From positions 1 through 8,461 of the forward strand of contig JAAURU010000140.1 of assembly GCA_012032075.1 (NCBI GenBank): DNA of 8,461 nucleotides. Direction: 5' to 3'. Origin of the DNA: Flavobacterium sp. (lineage in GTDB: Bacteria > Bacteroidota > Bacteroidia > Flavobacteriales > Flavobacteriaceae). Positions 7,382-8,461 of the stretch are shown in pieces. Under the pieces are notes generated by a model. It ran no database searches. It was not told the DNA's origin and saw only the letters and a list, made by a program, of their open reading frames with translations. Every line of letters starts with the position of its first letter. Positions within the stretch are counted from its first letter, which is position 1. Made by a program: the position numbers and the translations under genes.

Positions 7382-7394
7382 CTTTTTTTAGATA

Positions 7395-7424
7395 TTGATT
7401 ACCAGATAATTGCGTATATTTTTG
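7395..7424 (+). promoter_or_regulatory. Flavobacterial promoter for the small membrane protein gene
   Basis: TTG at 7395-7397, a 19-base spacer, then TATTTTTG at 7417-7424, a full match to TAnnTTTG. This is the best-formed promoter in the window by both sequence and spacing. It lies 14 bases after the HTTM stop, and the -7 box ends 30 bases before the ATG at 7455, leaving a leader of about 25 bases. It implies the membrane gene can be expressed separately from ribF and the HTTM gene. Confidence 0.7.
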
Positions 7425-7454
7425 TACCTTTATTAGAAACTAAACTATACACAT

Positions 7455-7892
7455 ATGAAAAATTCAATTGAAATTAAACATGGATTTCTAATATTTTTAG
7501 GAATTGGTATCTTCTTCCTTTTAATGGATTTATTAGGATTAGCAGACAAAAATTATTTACGTTTTTTAAATGCTTTTATTGTGCTTTATGGAATTAATAA
7601 AACTATTAAATATAACTTTTCTCATGGAAATTCAGATTATTTAGATAATTTAATTTCTGGCTTTAAAACAGGGATAATTGGAGTCGTTCTTGGAATAATT
7701 GGTTTAATTATTTTTGTCTATCTAAAAGGTGGAGAAACATATTTATCTCGTTTATCAGACACTTTTTTCTTTGTAGGTAAAACCAATATTATAAAATATT
7801 GTAGTGTACTTTTCTTTGAAGGAATTGCATCTTGCTTAATAGGTAGTTTTGTACTAATGCAATACTGGAAAGATGTTGTAATTAAAGCATAA
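7455..7892 (+). CDS. Uncharacterised four-helix membrane protein
   Basis: I do not recognise a named family with certainty; it looks like a small conserved membrane protein of Flavobacteriaceae and might belong to the DUF4199-type group. The 145-residue product has about four hydrophobic segments: 10-28 (FLIFLGIGIFFLLMDLLGL), 34-49, 70-91 (FKTGIIGVVLGIIGLIIFVYL) and 115-136. A polar loop of about 20 residues (49-69, with several Asp, Asn and Lys) lies between the second and third, and another (about 92-112) between the third and fourth. No catalytic motif is visible. No signal peptide is needed; the first helix is probably uncleaved. It has its own promoter and sits between the HTTM gene and bioB, which gives no clear clue to its role. 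The ATG follows an A-rich leader, the usual form here. Confidence 0.75.
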   Translation: MKNSIEIKHGFLIFLGIGIFFLLMDLLGLADKNYLRFLNAFIVLYGINKTIKYNFSHGNSDYLDNLISGFKTGIIGVVLGIIGLIIFVYLKGGETYLSRLSDTFFFVGKTNIIKYCSVLFFEGIASCLIGSFVLMQYWKDVVIKA

Positions 7893-7920
7893 ACTCTAAT
7901 TGCTTGTTATTTTTTTTAAT

Positions 7921-7948
7921 CTTCTAAAGTAATTCGTTACTTTTGAGG
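7921..7948. promoter_or_regulatory. Palindrome over the -7 box upstream of bioB
   Basis: AAAGTAA (7926-7932) and TTACTTT (7937-7943) are exact reverse complements around a TTCG loop. The symmetry goes on outward, after one T/T mismatch, with TC (7923-7924) against GA (7945-7946), and with one G/U and one C/G pair beyond. TACTTTTG at 7938-7945, inside the right arm, is a full match to the -7 consensus TAnnTTTG and is well placed for bioB, whose ATG is at 7965. No TTG is found at 17-23 bases upstream. It could be an operator over the promoter or an RNA hairpin in read-through from upstream. It lacks a T-tract, so it is a poor terminator. It does not resemble the TTGTAAACC-type BirA box. Confidence 0.5.
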
Positions 7949-7964
7949 ATTAAAAATATTTTGC

Positions 7965-8461
7965 ATGAATACAATTAGACATAATTGGACAAAAGAAGAA
8001 ATTATAGCGCTATATGAAAAACCATTAATGGATTTATTATTTGAAGCTGCTACAACTCACAGACAATTTCATAATCCAAATGTAGTTCAAGTTTCAACAT
8101 TATTATCTATAAAAAACTGGTGGTTGTCCTGAAGATTGTGGCTATTGCCCACAAGCTGCTAGATATCATACTAATATTGAAAGAAATGATTTAATGAGCG
8201 TTTCCCAGGTAAAAGCGCAAGCTTTAAGAGCAAAATCATCAGGTTCTTCTAGAGTCTGTATGGGTGCTGCATGGAGAAATGTAAAAGATGGACCAGAATT
8301 TGATCAAGTATTAGAAATGGTAAGAACTATTAACAAACTAAATATGGAAGTTTGTTGTACACTTGGTATGATTACCGAAAACCAAGCAAAGCGTTTAGCA
8401 GAAGCTGGTTTATATGCTTATAATCATAATTTAGATTCTTCTGAAGAATATTATAAAGAAG
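7965..8461 (+). CDS. bioB: Biotin synthase, N-terminal part (one frameshift, runs off right edge)
   Basis: BioB is the radical-SAM enzyme that inserts sulfur into dethiobiotin, the last step of biotin synthesis. After correcting one base, about 165 residues are visible. They include an N-terminal region (RHNWTKEEIIALYEKPLMDLLFEAATTHRQFH), SIKTGGCPEDCGYCPQAARY with the 4Fe-4S ligands CxxxCxxC at about 54, 58 and 61, and SSRVCMGAAWR with the first conserved Cys of the 2Fe-2S site. VCCTLGM (the second such Cys) and AGLYAYNHNLDSSEEYY follow. Numbering and motifs run almost exactly with E. coli BioB as I remember it. The frame breaks in the A6 run 8111-8116; five A would read Ile-Lys-Thr-Gly-Gly, whereas the given sequence stops at TGA 8130-8132. 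The start ATG gives the expected N-terminal length. The remaining half lies beyond the window. A sequencing or assembly error is the simplest account of the break. Confidence 0.93.

Noticed and set aside
7367..7389. Short hairpin TTAATT/AATTAA followed by seven T as a terminator of the HTTM gene
   Set aside because: The stem is six A/T pairs only and overlaps the stop codon; such a structure is expected by chance in DNA this A+T-rich.
1..8461. A hidden defence, mobile or other multi-gene novel system
   Set aside because: No CRISPR repeats, transposase, integrase, nuclease, toxin-antitoxin pair, tRNA/rRNA or long unexplained non-coding stretch was seen; all but about 0.5 kb is accounted for by recognisable genes.

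Overview
The window is about 70% A+T. It carries the marks of a member of the Bacteroidota, most likely Flavobacteriaceae. These are secreted metalloproteases with type IX secretion (T9SS) C-terminal sorting domains, promoter boxes of the TTG / TAnnTTTG type, no Shine-Dalgarno sequences at the gene starts, and RibF and BioB sequences that read as flavobacterial.

Layout. The left part (1-5048) is a secreted-protease block. At the left edge, on the minus strand, is the signal peptide and prodomain of a reprolysin-like zinc protease; its frame breaks 17 bases from the edge. Divergent from it are two tandem plus-strand paralogues of the M43 (pappalysin-like) family, 688 and 687 residues. Each has a signal peptide, a short Cys-containing propeptide, an HExxHxxGxxH catalytic domain, two beta-rich domains and a T9SS sorting domain. 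A perfect inverted repeat with A- and T-tracts (5066-5108) closes the block.

The right part (5127-8461) is housekeeping and membrane genes on the plus strand. ribF (FAD synthetase/riboflavin kinase) can be read end to end only by correcting three single-base indels. Its stop overlaps by one base the start of an HTTM/vitamin K-dependent gamma-carboxylase homologue, which keeps the catalytic-type Lys and His. A small unrecognised four-helix membrane protein with a clean flavobacterial promoter follows. Last is the 5' part of bioB (biotin synthase), which also has a single-base frameshift just before its Fe-S cluster motif and runs off the right edge.

How the genes work together. The proteases are probably exported through Sec and T9SS to digest extracellular protein. 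ribF and the HTTM gene look translationally coupled. The other neighbours show no obvious shared pathway. I found no RNA gene, CRISPR array, insertion sequence, phage gene or toxin-antitoxin pair, and no convincing new multi-gene system. The most notable points are five apparent single-base frameshifts in otherwise well-conserved genes, three of them in poly-A runs; the tandem M43 pair with a conserved core and diverged ends; the bacterial gamma-carboxylase homologue coupled to ribF; and a hyphenated palindrome over the -7 box of bioB.
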